From positions 1 through 64,000 of the forward strand of contig CANMBS010000023.1 in assembly GCA_947496145.1 (NCBI GenBank): a stretch of 64,000 nt of DNA, read 5' to 3'. Made by a program: the position numbers and the translations under genes. The notes below the pieces were generated by a model. The model was not told where the DNA came from and searched no databases. It saw nothing but the letters and a program-made list of their open reading frames with translations. This document shows positions 7,926 through 17,019 of the stretch, piece by piece. Within the stretch, counting starts at the first letter, position 1. Each line of letters begins with the position of its first letter. This DNA is from an uncultured Pseudovibrio sp. GTDB lineage: Bacteria; Pseudomonadota; Alphaproteobacteria; Rhizobiales; Stappiaceae.

Positions 7926-9326
7926 TTATGCCTTTTTAAGATGATAGGACTTTGGACGGGTCAGGTTCTGATAGCCGATCTCAGAGAGAGCACCACCGCG
8001 ACCAGTGTCTTTGCAGCCAGTCCAGCACAACGCCGGATCCAAATAGTCAGCACGGTTCATAAAGACAGTGCCTGTCTCAATCTGCGCACCAATTTTCGCT
8101 GCCCGTGCAGGATCTTGGGTCCAAAAAGAGGCTGTCAGGCCGTAATGGCTGTCGTTCATCAGGCGGATTGCTTCTTCGTCGCTCTCCACTTTCATGATGC
8201 CGACCACTGGGCCAAAACTTTCTTCGCGCATCACGTCCATATCGTGGTTCACATCCACGAGGATCTGCGGAGCGAGATACGCACCACCATCATCTTCAGG
8301 GAAGAGACCTACATCGATCATAGGCTTTGCGCCCTGCTCAACCGCATCTGCCACCTGCTTGCGCACCACATCCGCGAAACGAACATGCGCCATTGGGCCG
8401 ATGGTGGTGTCTTCATTCAGCGGATTACCAAGCTTGTAGCCAGAGACGATCTCGACCGCCTTCTTCACGAATGCATCGTAGTTGGAAGAATGAACGTAAA
8501 TGCGCTCAATACCGCAGCAGCACTGGCCGGAGTTGAACATCGCGCCATCAATAAGGGTTTCAGCCGCGGCCTCAACATCTGCATCATCCATGACATAACC
8601 CGGGTCTTTACCGCCCAGCTCAAGTCCAAGACCTGTAAAGGTGCCAGCTGCAGCGATCTCCATCGCACGACCACCACCAACAGAGCCAGTAAAGTTCACA
8701 AAGCCGAAGTTGCGGCCCGCGATCAGATGGGATGTGGTGTCGTGATCAAGGAACAGGTTTTGGAACACGTCTGCCGGAACGCCTGCCTCAGCAAAGGCTT
8801 TTGCCATGCGCTCGCCTACCAGCAAGGTCTGGGTCGCGTGCTTCAGGATCACGGCGTTGCCAGCGATCAGAGCTGGAGCAACTGTGTTGATCGCGGTCAT
8901 GTACGGATAGTTCCATGGTGCGATCACAAGAATGACGCCGTGAGGCTCCTTCTCGATGCGGCGTTCGAAGTTGTCGCTCTCTTCCGCGATGATCGGCTTC
9001 AGGCTTTCTTCCGCGATCTTTGCCATGTATGAGGCGCGCTCGTTAAAGCCGCTGAATTCGCCGCCATAACGAACCGGTCGGCCCATCATTTTTGCAAGTT
9101 CCGGAACGATTTCGTCGTTCTGTTCACCAATCTTAGCAACGCCAGCCATCACTAACTTGATGCGCTCTTCGAGTGGGCGTGCTACCCACTCTTTCTGAGC
9201 AGCCTTGGCACTGGCAATGACGGCTTCTGCTTCTTTCTGGCTCACCACCGGACGTTCTGCAAACACAGAACCATCTACTGGTGAAATACATTTTAGTGTT
9301 TTTGTCATGGTCAACTCATCATTCAC
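7926..9326 (-). CDS. NAD(P)-dependent aldehyde dehydrogenase
   Basis: This 466-residue member of the aldehyde dehydrogenase superfamily oxidises an aldehyde to a carboxylate. Visible features are VIAPWNYPYM near residue 140, the catalytic Glu region LELGGKDP and the catalytic Cys in FNSGQCCCGIERIYVH (around residue 265). A conserved C-terminal FMNRADYLDP segment follows. The first ATG is at 9326; a second in-frame ATG at 9308 (MTKTLKC) is equally plausible, since neither has a clear ribosome site. It lies between the glutamine-synthetase-like ligase and the alcohol dehydrogenase, resembling the Puu-type gamma-glutamyl-aminoaldehyde dehydrogenase arrangement. Confidence 0.9.
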   Translation of the reverse strand: MNDELTMTKTLKCISPVDGSVFAERPVVSQKEAEAVIASAKAAQKEWVARPLEERIKLVMAGVAKIGEQNDEIVPELAKMMGRPVRYGGEFSGFNERASYMAKIAEESLKPIIAEESDNFERRIEKEPHGVILVIAPWNYPYMTAINTVAPALIAGNAVILKHATQTLLVGERMAKAFAEAGVPADVFQNLFLDHDTTSHLIAGRNFGFVNFTGSVGGGRAMEIAAAGTFTGLGLELGGKDPGYVMDDADVEAAAETLIDGAMFNSGQCCCGIERIYVHSSNYDAFVKKAVEIVSGYKLGNPLNEDTTIGPMAHVRFADVVRKQVADAVEQGAKPMIDVGLFPEDDGGAYLAPQILVDVNHDMDVMREESFGPVVGIMKVESDEEAIRLMNDSHYGLTASFWTQDPARAAKIGAQIETGTVFMNRADYLDPALCWTGCKDTGRGGALSEIGYQNLTRPKSYHLKKA

Positions 9327-9343
9327 AGCAATTGCTGCTCACA

Positions 9344-10741
9344 TCAGGCCCGTTCAAATCCGCGTGCAACCTCCCAATCAGTTACACGGCGGTCATATTC
9401 ATCCTGCTCGATCTTGGCGGCATGTGCGTAGTGATCAACCACGTCGTCGCCTAAGGCATTACGAAGCATTTCAGAGGATTTCATTGCAACTGCGGCATCG
9501 CGCAGGGTTGTTGGAATTTCGCGCGCACCTTCACCGCCATAGGCATCACCTTTGAACTCTGGCTCCAGCTCCATTTCCTTCTCGATTCCGTCAATGCCAG
9601 CAGCCAAAAGTGCGGCCATCGCCAGATATGGGTTCAGGTCTGCCCCGCCAACACGGCACTCAACACGCACGGCTTTGGTGCCGTCACCACACACTCGGTA
9701 ACCAGCGGTTCGGTTGTCCATGCTCCAGATCGCTTTGGTCGGTGCAAAGGTGCCAGCCGCAAAGCGTTTGTAAGAGTTGATGTTTGGCGCGAGGAAATAG
9801 GTGATCGCATCAGCGTGCTTCAAAAGACCAGCCAGATAATGGCGCATCATTTTGGACATGCCGTACTCACCAGATGGATCGTAGAACAGGGATTCGCCAT
9901 CCTTGCCCCACAAAGACTGGTGCACGTGAGAAGAGCTGCCAGCCGCGTCATAATTCCATTTGGCCATGAAACTCACGCTCTGGCCTTGCTGCCATGCGAT
10001 CTCTTTGCAGCCGTTTTTGATGATGGAATGGCGGTCAGCCATAGTCAGCGCATCAGAATAGCGAACGTTGATCTCTTCCTGTCCAGCATCAGCTTCACCT
10101 TTTGAACATTCGACCGGGATGTCAGCTCCATTGAGGCCGTTGCGGATGGCGCGCATCACATTCTCTTCCTTGGTAGTCTGGAAGATGTGATAGTCTTCGT
10201 TATAAGCGGAAATTGGAGATATTCCGCGATAGCCCTTCGAATGGGCTTCTTCAAAACTCTCTTTAAACAAGAAGAACTCCAGCTCTGTTGCCATGTTCGC
10301 GGTCATGCCCATGCCTTCAAGGCGGTCAACCTGGCGTTTCAAAATGGCGCGCGGAGAATGTGGAACCTCTTTGTGGGTGTGGTGGTCCAGCACATCACAC
10401 AGAACAAGTGCGGTGCCTTCCAGCCACGGAATAACGCGCAAGGTGGCAAGGTCCGGCTTCATAACGTAATCGCCATAGCCTGCTTCCCAGCTTGTGGCCT
10501 TGTAGCCGTCCGGAGTGGCCATCTCCATATCGGTTGCAAGCAAATAGTTACAGCTATGGGTCTCTTCCCAGGCGCTGTTCACGAAGAACTCCGCCTGAAA
10601 ACGCTTGCCCATCAAGCGGCCCTGCATGTCCACCTGTGCTGCAATAACTGTATCAATCTCACTGGCATCGACCAGCTCGCGAAGCTCGTCGAGGGTCAGT
10701 TTTCCGGTTCTACGTGTCTTTTTAGTTTCTTCTCGCAACAT
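9344..10741 (-). CDS. Glutamine synthetase-like gamma-glutamyl ligase (PuuA/GlnT-type)
   Basis: This 465-residue protein is of the glutamine synthetase fold: an N-terminal beta-grasp domain (about residues 15-115) and a catalytic domain. Metal/ATP region ATELEFFLF, SSHVHQSLW and the glutamate-site segment NSYKRFAAGTFAPT are visible. The divergence and the setting (transporter, aldehyde and alcohol dehydrogenases) favour an enzyme that joins glutamate to an amine rather than the housekeeping ammonia-assimilating GlnA. It follows a TRAP binding protein and precedes the aldehyde dehydrogenase by 17 bases. Which amine is ligated cannot be read from sequence. Confidence 0.85.
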   Translation of the reverse strand: MLREETKKTRRTGKLTLDELRELVDASEIDTVIAAQVDMQGRLMGKRFQAEFFVNSAWEETHSCNYLLATDMEMATPDGYKATSWEAGYGDYVMKPDLATLRVIPWLEGTALVLCDVLDHHTHKEVPHSPRAILKRQVDRLEGMGMTANMATELEFFLFKESFEEAHSKGYRGISPISAYNEDYHIFQTTKEENVMRAIRNGLNGADIPVECSKGEADAGQEEINVRYSDALTMADRHSIIKNGCKEIAWQQGQSVSFMAKWNYDAAGSSSHVHQSLWGKDGESLFYDPSGEYGMSKMMRHYLAGLLKHADAITYFLAPNINSYKRFAAGTFAPTKAIWSMDNRTAGYRVCGDGTKAVRVECRVGGADLNPYLAMAALLAAGIDGIEKEMELEPEFKGDAYGGEGAREIPTTLRDAAVAMKSSEMLRNALGDDVVDHYAHAAKIEQDEYDRRVTDWEVARGFERA

Positions 10742-10872
10742 ACCTGTTCCCCGAGGACCCTGTTAAAGCGGCGGATGCCCTCGCCTCTCCTGCATGGCAT
10801 CACCGACACTGCTTACTAACTGTGTGGTATAGTCAGCCCGATAACCGAGCCAACCTTTCTTGAATAAACAGC

Positions 10873-11928
10873 TTAACCGTAGCGGTAAGGACGTCCAGCC
10901 TTTGCCATGGCTGCGTTGTATTCCTTCAGAATCTTAACAACGCGGGCGTTACGCTCGGACTTAGCTGCAATCTCATCCCAGAACTTGAGCGCTTCGTCTT
11001 CAACAGTTGCCCACTCTTCATCAGGAATAGAAGTCAGTTCCAGCTTTTCACCTTGCGTGCGCAGCTTTGCTTCGCCTGCCCAGTACCAGTGCTGGCGGTA
11101 GTAGTGAGAGCTGTCCATGCACAGGTTGAAGAGTGTCTTCAGGTGGTCTGGCAGTTCGTTCCAGCGCTCTTCGTTGGCGAAGTAAGAACCAGCCCATGCG
11201 CCAGAGATGTTGTTGGTGAGGAAGTAGTTGGTCGCGTCTGCCCAACCTACAGTGTAATCCTCAGTGATACCGGACCACGCAATACCGTCCAGTTCACCGG
11301 TCTGCATTGCAACTTCAATGTCTTCCCATGGCAGGGTAACCGGAACAACGCCGAAGCGTGTCAGGAACTTACCAGCGGTTGGGAAGGTGAAGACGCGCTT
11401 GCCTTTGAGGTCAGCAAGACTGCGGATCGGGTCTTTTGTTGCGAAGTGACATGGATCCCAAGCACCAGCGGAAAGCCACTTAACGCCTTCTACTTCGCCG
11501 TAAGCTTCTTCCCAGATCTCTTTCAGCCCCCAGTGGTTAAACAAGGCCGGAACATCAAGGCTGTAACGGGAGGCAAATGGGAAGTAGCCACCAAAAACAG
11601 AGACATCTACTGGTGCAGCAATGGAGTCATCATCAGACTGAACAGCATCAATGGTGCCACGCTGCATCGCACGAAATAGTTCACCAGTTGGAACCAGTTG
11701 GTCAGCGTAGTACAGCTCGATCTCCATCTCACCATTAGCTGCCTTATTGAAGGCATCAATGGATGGCTTGATCACATGCTGTGCAAGCGCTGCACCTGCG
11801 TATGTCTGAAGGCGCCACTTGATTGGGCGGCCCGCTGCATGAACAGCCGGTGCTGCAAGGGTAGATGCACCAGCGGCTGCGACAGTTGTCAAACCGGCTT
11901 TCTTAAGAAAATCACGTCTATTCGTCAT
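10873..11928 (-). CDS. TRAP transporter substrate-binding protein (DctP family) with Tat signal
   Basis: This periplasmic solute receptor has about 351 residues. The N-terminus MTNRRDFLKKAG followed by a hydrophobic stretch and AAPAVHAAG is a twin-arginine signal, unusual among DctP proteins but seen in the subgroup linked to large membrane subunits. ATG 11928 has AGGGGAA at good distance; the ATG two codons upstream at 11934 is too close. The mature part carries DctP motifs such as SLADLKGKRVF, the position of the carboxylate-binding arginine. It lies downstream of its DctQ and DctM partners and upstream of the ligase. The substrate is presumably the compound degraded by the operon. Confidence 0.88.
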   Translation of the reverse strand: MTNRRDFLKKAGLTTVAAAGASTLAAPAVHAAGRPIKWRLQTYAGAALAQHVIKPSIDAFNKAANGEMEIELYYADQLVPTGELFRAMQRGTIDAVQSDDDSIAAPVDVSVFGGYFPFASRYSLDVPALFNHWGLKEIWEEAYGEVEGVKWLSAGAWDPCHFATKDPIRSLADLKGKRVFTFPTAGKFLTRFGVVPVTLPWEDIEVAMQTGELDGIAWSGITEDYTVGWADATNYFLTNNISGAWAGSYFANEERWNELPDHLKTLFNLCMDSSHYYRQHWYWAGEAKLRTQGEKLELTSIPDEEWATVEDEALKFWDEIAAKSERNARVVKILKEYNAAMAKAGRPYRYG

Positions 11929-12060
11929 ACTCATTTCCCCTAAAGGTATGCGTTATTGTGTCCCTCTCAGCCGGTGGATTGTTATAGTGAGGGCGGTGTT
12001 TTTATCGCTCTCCATCCGGAATTCTTAAATAAAATCAATGTATCCGCCGACGATCTCCCG

Positions 12061-13386
12061 TCAGCGTGCGTAAACCATATTCGGTAACCATAATGCAATT
12101 TGCGGAAAAAACGTCACTAACGCCAACCCCAAAACCATGATCGCCACAAACGGAACGATGGACTTGTAGATGTCAGTGAGCGAGATCTCAGGCGGTGCCA
12201 TTGCCCGCATCAGAAACAGGTTGTAACCAAATGGCGGCGTCATGTAGGCAATCTGACAGGTGATGGTGTAAAGCACGCCGTACCAGACCAGATCGAAGCC
12301 AAGCAGCTTCACAAGTGGCACGTAAAGTGGTGCCACGATCACCAGCATTGCGGTGTCATCAAGAAACATACCCATGACGATGTAGGAGAGCTGCATCAGC
12401 AGGAGGATCTCCCATGGGCCGAGACCAAGATCGCCAACGAAGAACCCTTCAATTGCACGCACAGCGCCCAGACCATCAAACACGGCACCAAAGGCAAGAG
12501 CCGCCAGAATGATCCACATGAACATACAGCTGATCTGCAGTGTCTTTTCAGTGGTGACATGCAGCAGGCGAAAGTTTAGGCGTCCCTTGAAAGCTGCCGC
12601 TAATGTTGCCGCAGTTGCCCCGACAGCAGAGCTTTCTACGAGGCTTGTCACACCCATCAAAAACAAGCCAGTCATGGCAAAGAAAATAAGCAGAGGAATA
12701 ACGCCAGCCTTCAAAAGACTGATCTTCTCGGCCCATGTAATTTCTTTACGCTCCTCTTCAGAAAGAGTTGGCCCCAACTCCGGCTGGATACGACAGCGGA
12801 CTACAATGTAAACGATAAATAAACCGGCGAGCAGCAAACCGGGCAGAGCGCCTGCAAGCCATAGTTTACCTACGGGTTGACGGGCAATCATGCCATAAAG
12901 AACCAAAACCACACTTGGTGGCACAAGAATGCCCAGTGAGGAACCGGCCTGAATCACACCAGTCACCATCACCTTGTCATAACCGCGACGCAGCAGCTCT
13001 GGCAGAGCAATGGTTGCACCGATGGCCATACCAGCCACAGACAGGCCGTTCATGGCAGAAATCATCACCATGAGGCCGACTGTGCCGATGGCCAATCCAC
13101 CATGCAGGCCACCTGTCCAGACGTGGAACATCTTATAAAGATCTTCCGCAATACCTGACTCAGAGAGCATATAGCCCATAAAAATGAATAGTGGCAGCGT
13201 AAGGAGCGGGTACCACTTCATCAGTTTCATACTGGCGGAGAAGGCAATTTCGGAGCCACCATCTCCCCACAACAGCAATGCAGCAATAACAGCAACCGAG
13301 CCAATTGCAGCAAAAACACGTTGCCCGGTAAGGAGCATCAGCATCATGCTGGAGAACATCAAAATGGCGATCAGCTCATAGCTCAT
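12061..13386 (-). CDS. TRAP transporter large permease, DctM family
   Basis: This 441-residue, strongly hydrophobic protein is the sodium-coupled channel subunit of a TRAP transporter. Family signatures include LTLPLFIFMGYMLSESGIAEDLY, GLSVAGMAIGATIALPELLRRGYDK and GSSLGILVPPSVVLVLYG. Its start overlaps the end of the DctQ gene by four bases, giving coupled translation. It is followed after 132 bases by the DctP receptor. Confidence 0.92.
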   Translation of the reverse strand: MSYELIAILMFSSMMLMLLTGQRVFAAIGSVAVIAALLLWGDGGSEIAFSASMKLMKWYPLLTLPLFIFMGYMLSESGIAEDLYKMFHVWTGGLHGGLAIGTVGLMVMISAMNGLSVAGMAIGATIALPELLRRGYDKVMVTGVIQAGSSLGILVPPSVVLVLYGMIARQPVGKLWLAGALPGLLLAGLFIVYIVVRCRIQPELGPTLSEEERKEITWAEKISLLKAGVIPLLIFFAMTGLFLMGVTSLVESSAVGATAATLAAAFKGRLNFRLLHVTTEKTLQISCMFMWIILAALAFGAVFDGLGAVRAIEGFFVGDLGLGPWEILLLMQLSYIVMGMFLDDTAMLVIVAPLYVPLVKLLGFDLVWYGVLYTITCQIAYMTPPFGYNLFLMRAMAPPEISLTDIYKSIVPFVAIMVLGLALVTFFPQIALWLPNMVYAR

Positions 13387-13892
13387 GGCACAGGCCTCCC
13401 GAGGGCTGCGGCCAGATCTTTAAAGAACGTCGCGATTGCCTGAAGCAGCATCAATAGTATTCCAAAACACATGACGGCTTTGATCGGCGCCATTGGCGGC
13501 GCCCATGCCGAATAGCTTTCCTCGCTGTATTTGATGGCGTATTCCAGTGAGGAAAGCCCACCATACAAGAGGAATATGAGGTAAAAGATCAAAAGCAGGA
13601 TGGTCATCACATCCATCATGGCTTTTCGCCTTGGAGACCAGCTTCCATAAAATAGATCCATGCGTACATGGGATTGAGTTTGCATGGAGTAAGCGCCACC
13701 CAGAAGGTAGTAGGCGGCCATGGTGAACTGGGCAGTCTCCAGCGTCCAAAGCGGTGGCGCTAAAAATGTCTTGGCGATAGAGGAATAAAGCAATACCCCC
13801 AGCATCACAAAGATAAGATACATGGCAAAACGACCAACATATTTGTTGATCCAATCCACCCATCTGACGAAAACAACGATTGCCCCTGGCAT
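13383..13892 (-). CDS. TRAP transporter small permease, DctQ family
   Basis: This 169-residue protein has four predicted membrane segments (for example YLIFVMLGVLLYSSIAKTFL and MMDVMTILLLIFYLIFLLYG), the normal size and layout of DctQ. The motif QTQSHVRMDLFYG between helices two and three is typical. It overlaps the DctM gene and begins six bases after the stop of the amidohydrolase-like gene, so it belongs to the same leftward operon. Confidence 0.88.
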   Translation of the reverse strand: MPGAIVVFVRWVDWINKYVGRFAMYLIFVMLGVLLYSSIAKTFLAPPLWTLETAQFTMAAYYLLGGAYSMQTQSHVRMDLFYGSWSPRRKAMMDVMTILLLIFYLIFLLYGGLSSLEYAIKYSEESYSAWAPPMAPIKAVMCFGILLMLLQAIATFFKDLAAALGRPVP

Positions 13893-13898
13893 TTCAGT

Positions 13899-14723
13899 TT
13901 ATTGCCCTTGCTCTTTTTGTTGCTCTTGCCCAAACACAACTGTCTCCCTGGTAAACTTTGGCAGGGCCTGCATGATCGCTGTTCCCAGTAAGTTTGCGAG
14001 TTCTTTCTGTCCTTCAGCATCTGCAATCAGATCGTTTCGGACTTCAATCATAACGTTCAGTAGTCCGCGAGACTGGGCTTGAGTTACGAGGGTATGAGTA
14101 ACCCCATGGTTTGGCCCGTAAGGTTCGTTTCTTTGAATGTTGTAACGATCCGAGAGGCACAGTACAGCAAGCAATTCATCAGCAAAACGGGTATCATTAT
14201 CATGTAAAATCCCCAGTTCTACTGAACGTTTTTCGCCATTGTAAATCGGGGTGAATGAGTGAATTGTGATCACCACAGGTAACTGATTTTGCGATTGCTT
14301 TAACAGCAGCGCTTTTTTCAGTTCTCTCTGAAACGGGATGTAGTATTTACAGACCCGTTCCTGCCGCTGCTCTTCGCTCAGTGCAACATTACCAGGCACT
14401 TCGTAAATTTCACTCTTCACCGGCATTGCACTTTGAGCTTCCGGCGGGCGATTGCAATCATAAACAAGACGCGAAACCCGCTGAACCACCAGCGGAGCAT
14501 TTAGTTGAGCAGACAAGAGTTCGGCGACAGCCAATGCACCGGGGTCCCAGGCTGCATGGCTGCTTGCGGCATCCTCACTTATGCCCAGGCCATCGAGATA
14601 TTCTGGAATAAAATTTGAGGCGTGCTCACATACCAATACAATCGGCGCAGCTCCATTTGTATTGATCGTTTCAACCGTAGCGCTCTCAACAGATTCTATC
14701 TGGTCAACTTTGACGTCAGACAA
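13899..14723 (-). CDS. N-formylglutamate amidohydrolase-like enzyme
   Basis: This protein of about 274 residues belongs to the HutG2/N-formylglutamate amidohydrolase family, zinc enzymes that hydrolyse N-acylated glutamate. VLVCEHASNFIPEYLDGLG, AAWDPGALAVAELLSA, RLVYDCNRPPE and TIHSFTPIYNG are the family's conserved segments. I chose TTG at 14723 because a GGGGGGTG ribosome site lies just upstream. A longer frame begins at 14888 but its first 55 residues look non-coding and overlap the divergent promoter. No histidine-degradation genes are nearby, so in this operon it more likely releases glutamate from a gamma-glutamyl or N-acyl intermediate. Confidence 0.8.
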   Translation of the reverse strand: MSDVKVDQIESVESATVETINTNGAAPIVLVCEHASNFIPEYLDGLGISEDAASSHAAWDPGALAVAELLSAQLNAPLVVQRVSRLVYDCNRPPEAQSAMPVKSEIYEVPGNVALSEEQRQERVCKYYIPFQRELKKALLLKQSQNQLPVVITIHSFTPIYNGEKRSVELGILHDNDTRFADELLAVLCLSDRYNIQRNEPYGPNHGVTHTLVTQAQSRGLLNVMIEVRNDLIADAEGQKELANLLGTAIMQALPKFTRETVVFGQEQQKEQGQ

Positions 14724-14785
14724 AAACACCCCCCGATGCCTCTTGTTTTTGCTTGTACTTTCAGTCTCTTTACTCTTAAAACAGA

Positions 14786-14832
14786 CTTTGAAAGAAACGT
14801 TCCGAAGAAGATTAATCTGAATGAAACGTTTC
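14786..14832. promoter_or_regulatory. Divergent operator region with GAAACGTT repeats
   Basis: A perfect 12-bp palindrome TGAAACGTTTCA lies at 14821-14832 and a near copy, GAAACGTTCC, about 30 bases to its left. They sit between the leftward catabolic operon and the rightward RpiR gene, the expected site for that regulator. Confidence 0.6.
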
Positions 14833-14882
14833 ACAAAGCCTAAAATATAGGCACTTATACATAGTTTAGTTAGGTGAGAGAC

Positions 14883-15758
14883 GTGCAAGACCCTGAAAAG
14901 CAGACTGTTGCGGAAAAATTACGCCGTAATTTTAATGGGTTAACACGAGCGGAGCGGCAACTGGCTGTTTCATTACTCGCAAACTATCCAGTAAGCGGAC
15001 TGGGAAGCGTCGCGGAACTGGCCAAGACTGCAAATGTTTCGGGCCCAACAGTCGTAAGAATGGCACAAAAGATTGGATTTGCTGGATTTTCTGAGCTGCA
15101 ATCTGCATTAAAATGGGAAGTGGAAGAGACCATTTCCAATCCCATCTCCAAACAAGAGAGATGGACACAAAATGCTCCGGATGCCCATATTCTGAACAGA
15201 TTTGCTGGGGCTGTCATCGACAACCTGAAACAAACCTTACAACAGTTAGACACGCAAGATTTTGATCAGGCTGTTGACTTGCTAACAGACAGAACACGTA
15301 GTGTTCATATCGTTGGTGGACGCATTACACGTGCTCTGTCGGATTACTTCTTCACTCACCTTCAGGTAATCCGCGATGATGTAATCGCAATTGCCTCCAA
15401 CTCAAACACCTGGCCTCACTATCTCTTAAATATGAAGGCTGGCGACGTTGTTGTGGTGTTCGATATTCGCCGATATGAACACGATATTTTGCGTTTTGTG
15501 AGTTTGGCACGAGAACGTGGTGCTGTTGTAATCGTCTTTACCGATCAATGGACCTCTCCTGCAGCAAGCAATGCGGCGTTCGTGTTCAATGCCCGCATTG
15601 AGGCTCCATCCGCCTGGGACAGTGGCGTGGTAATCATGTTCATTTTAGAAGCAATGATCGAAGCGATGACCACTTCGACCTGGGATGTTACGAAAGAACG
15701 AATGAACACACTGGAAAATCTCTTTGATAAGACGAAAATGTTTAGTAAATCCAGTTAG
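14883..15758 (+). CDS. RpiR-family transcriptional regulator
   Basis: This protein of about 291 residues has an N-terminal helix-turn-helix (SVAELAKTANVSGPTVVRMAQKIGFAGFSELQ, residues ~40-75) and a C-terminal SIS domain (roughly 125-260) containing VHIVGGRITRAL and GDVVVVFDIRRYEHDILRFV. SIS domains of this family usually bind a phosphorylated sugar or related metabolite. GTG 14883 is preferred because AGGTGAG lies just upstream; another in-frame GTG is at 14874. It is divergent from the TRAP/ligase operon and probably controls it through the GAAACGTT palindromes between them. Confidence 0.88.
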   Translation: MQDPEKQTVAEKLRRNFNGLTRAERQLAVSLLANYPVSGLGSVAELAKTANVSGPTVVRMAQKIGFAGFSELQSALKWEVEETISNPISKQERWTQNAPDAHILNRFAGAVIDNLKQTLQQLDTQDFDQAVDLLTDRTRSVHIVGGRITRALSDYFFTHLQVIRDDVIAIASNSNTWPHYLLNMKAGDVVVVFDIRRYEHDILRFVSLARERGAVVIVFTDQWTSPAASNAAFVFNARIEAPSAWDSGVVIMFILEAMIEAMTTSTWDVTKERMNTLENLFDKTKMFSKSS

Positions 15759-16257
15759 TTTCATTACCATCAACTCAATAGAACACACTCGTTATCACGG
15801 TAACGGATGTTTACGACCAATTTTCCATAAAAGCCTGCATAAAGGCCCAAAGGCCGTGCCACTCTGCGCCGTAAACAATATTCCCGTCAGCCATGAAAGA
15901 TTGAGGCGATAGGTTTGTTTCAACTATGAAGGGAACGACGATCTCATGGTCTTCGCCAAATTCTCCTGTAATCAAGAGTGTTTACGGCCCATAGCTGCAC
16001 TTTCCGGACACATGACAGGCACAAAATATAGCGTTAGGCACGAACGCCGAGCTTTGGATTACTCGACAAATAGCAATTGAAACCTTCGAAAACTAATCTG
16101 ATTTACCTCTAAATCTAACTTTTCTCAGAAAGCAAAAGAAACCCTCCTTGAGGTCCATTCTCCGAGCTTTACCTCAACATGTTAGCTTTCAATCATTGCA
16201 ATAAGCGCAAGTGTGCCGCAATAACATGAAGCAGGATATCACTTTGGGAAAGCAACA
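15759..16257. other. Intergenic stretch without recognisable gene
   Basis: No frame here resembles a protein, and I see no RNA gene or clear terminator. It should hold the promoter of the TetR-like gene. Confidence 0.4.
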
Positions 16258-16875
16258 ATGAATGGCCAGTACCAACGCATAAGCGAAAACTCCGCAGTCT
16301 ATCAACCGGGCCGGAGGGGTCTGGTTTCCAGAGCCCTGGATTGCTTCGTAGAAAAGGGTTATTTCACCACAAGCTTTAAAGAGCTTGCCCATCACCTCCA
16401 GCTTTCAGAGGAAGAGACAAAAGCTACCTTCGCCAGCAAGGATGTAATTTTGTCAGAGTATCTTACTCATTGTGATGATGAGATCCTTACGCAAATAAAG
16501 CAAGCAGCTCATCCAGATGGAGATGCGTTAGATCATATCCGTGACACTTGTCTAGTAACGCTCAGCTTTCTTGGGCGTCATGAGAAGCTTCCTGCCATCT
16601 GGATGGAGTTTTACCAATACCGCGTTGCACGGGTCGTGCTGAAGCAATTCTTCAACCAATTACGAGCACGCATCACCACACAAATCTCTGCTGGAATGAA
16701 CTCCGGAAGCATCCGCACGGCTGACAGCACTCAATTAGCTGACAGCATCCTGGTATTGTTTGAAGGCACACTTATCCTAAGCTTGCTAGAAGCATCGACA
16801 AATCAAATAGAGCAGCGGTTTCTTGCTTCATGGGAAATTATGATCGAAGGGCTTCAACAAACTTCCATAGAATAA
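16258..16875 (+). CDS. TetR/AcrR-family transcriptional regulator
   Basis: This 205-residue protein has a TetR N-terminal DNA-binding domain: residues ~15-62, with RGLVSRALDCFVEKGYFTTSFKELAHHLQLSEEETKATFASKDVILSEYL. The helical C-terminal ligand domain (LPAIWMEFYQYRVARVVLKQFFNQLRARI) recalls the BetI-like subgroup, but this is weak. It stands alone, with no divergent partner close by and a small secreted-protein gene downstream. Its ligand and targets cannot be inferred. Confidence 0.8.
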   Translation: MNGQYQRISENSAVYQPGRRGLVSRALDCFVEKGYFTTSFKELAHHLQLSEEETKATFASKDVILSEYLTHCDDEILTQIKQAAHPDGDALDHIRDTCLVTLSFLGRHEKLPAIWMEFYQYRVARVVLKQFFNQLRARITTQISAGMNSGSIRTADSTQLADSILVLFEGTLILSLLEASTNQIEQRFLASWEIMIEGLQQTSIE

Positions 16876-17019
16876 ATGTGAATGCATCCTTGCATTGTCA
16901 TTCTCAAATTTCGCCACACCGCACTCTCTAGTTGTTAAAACATAAAAATACACTTATCTATACTAGGCAAAGCACCTCTTCAACGAAGTTAAAATCATTA
17001 TATCCTAGGAAAATCAACA

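Noticed and set aside
7276-7944. 222-codon open frame on the plus strand
   Set aside because: Antisense to the iron alcohol dehydrogenase; composition is that of a shadow frame.
7884-9032. 382-codon open frame on the plus strand
   Set aside because: It is antisense to a well-supported aldehyde dehydrogenase gene, has odd His/Cys-rich composition and no family features.
9344-10741. Housekeeping glutamine synthetase GlnA
   Set aside because: Operon context and divergence favour a gamma-glutamyl-amine ligase; no nitrogen-regulation genes adjoin it.
10187-10819. 210-codon open frame on the plus strand
   Set aside because: Antisense to the glutamine-synthetase-like gene and its leader; no protein resemblance.
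14724-14888. 55-residue N-terminal extension of the amidohydrolase-like gene
   Set aside because: It covers the divergent promoter and operator palindromes, while a TTG at 14723 has a strong ribosome site.
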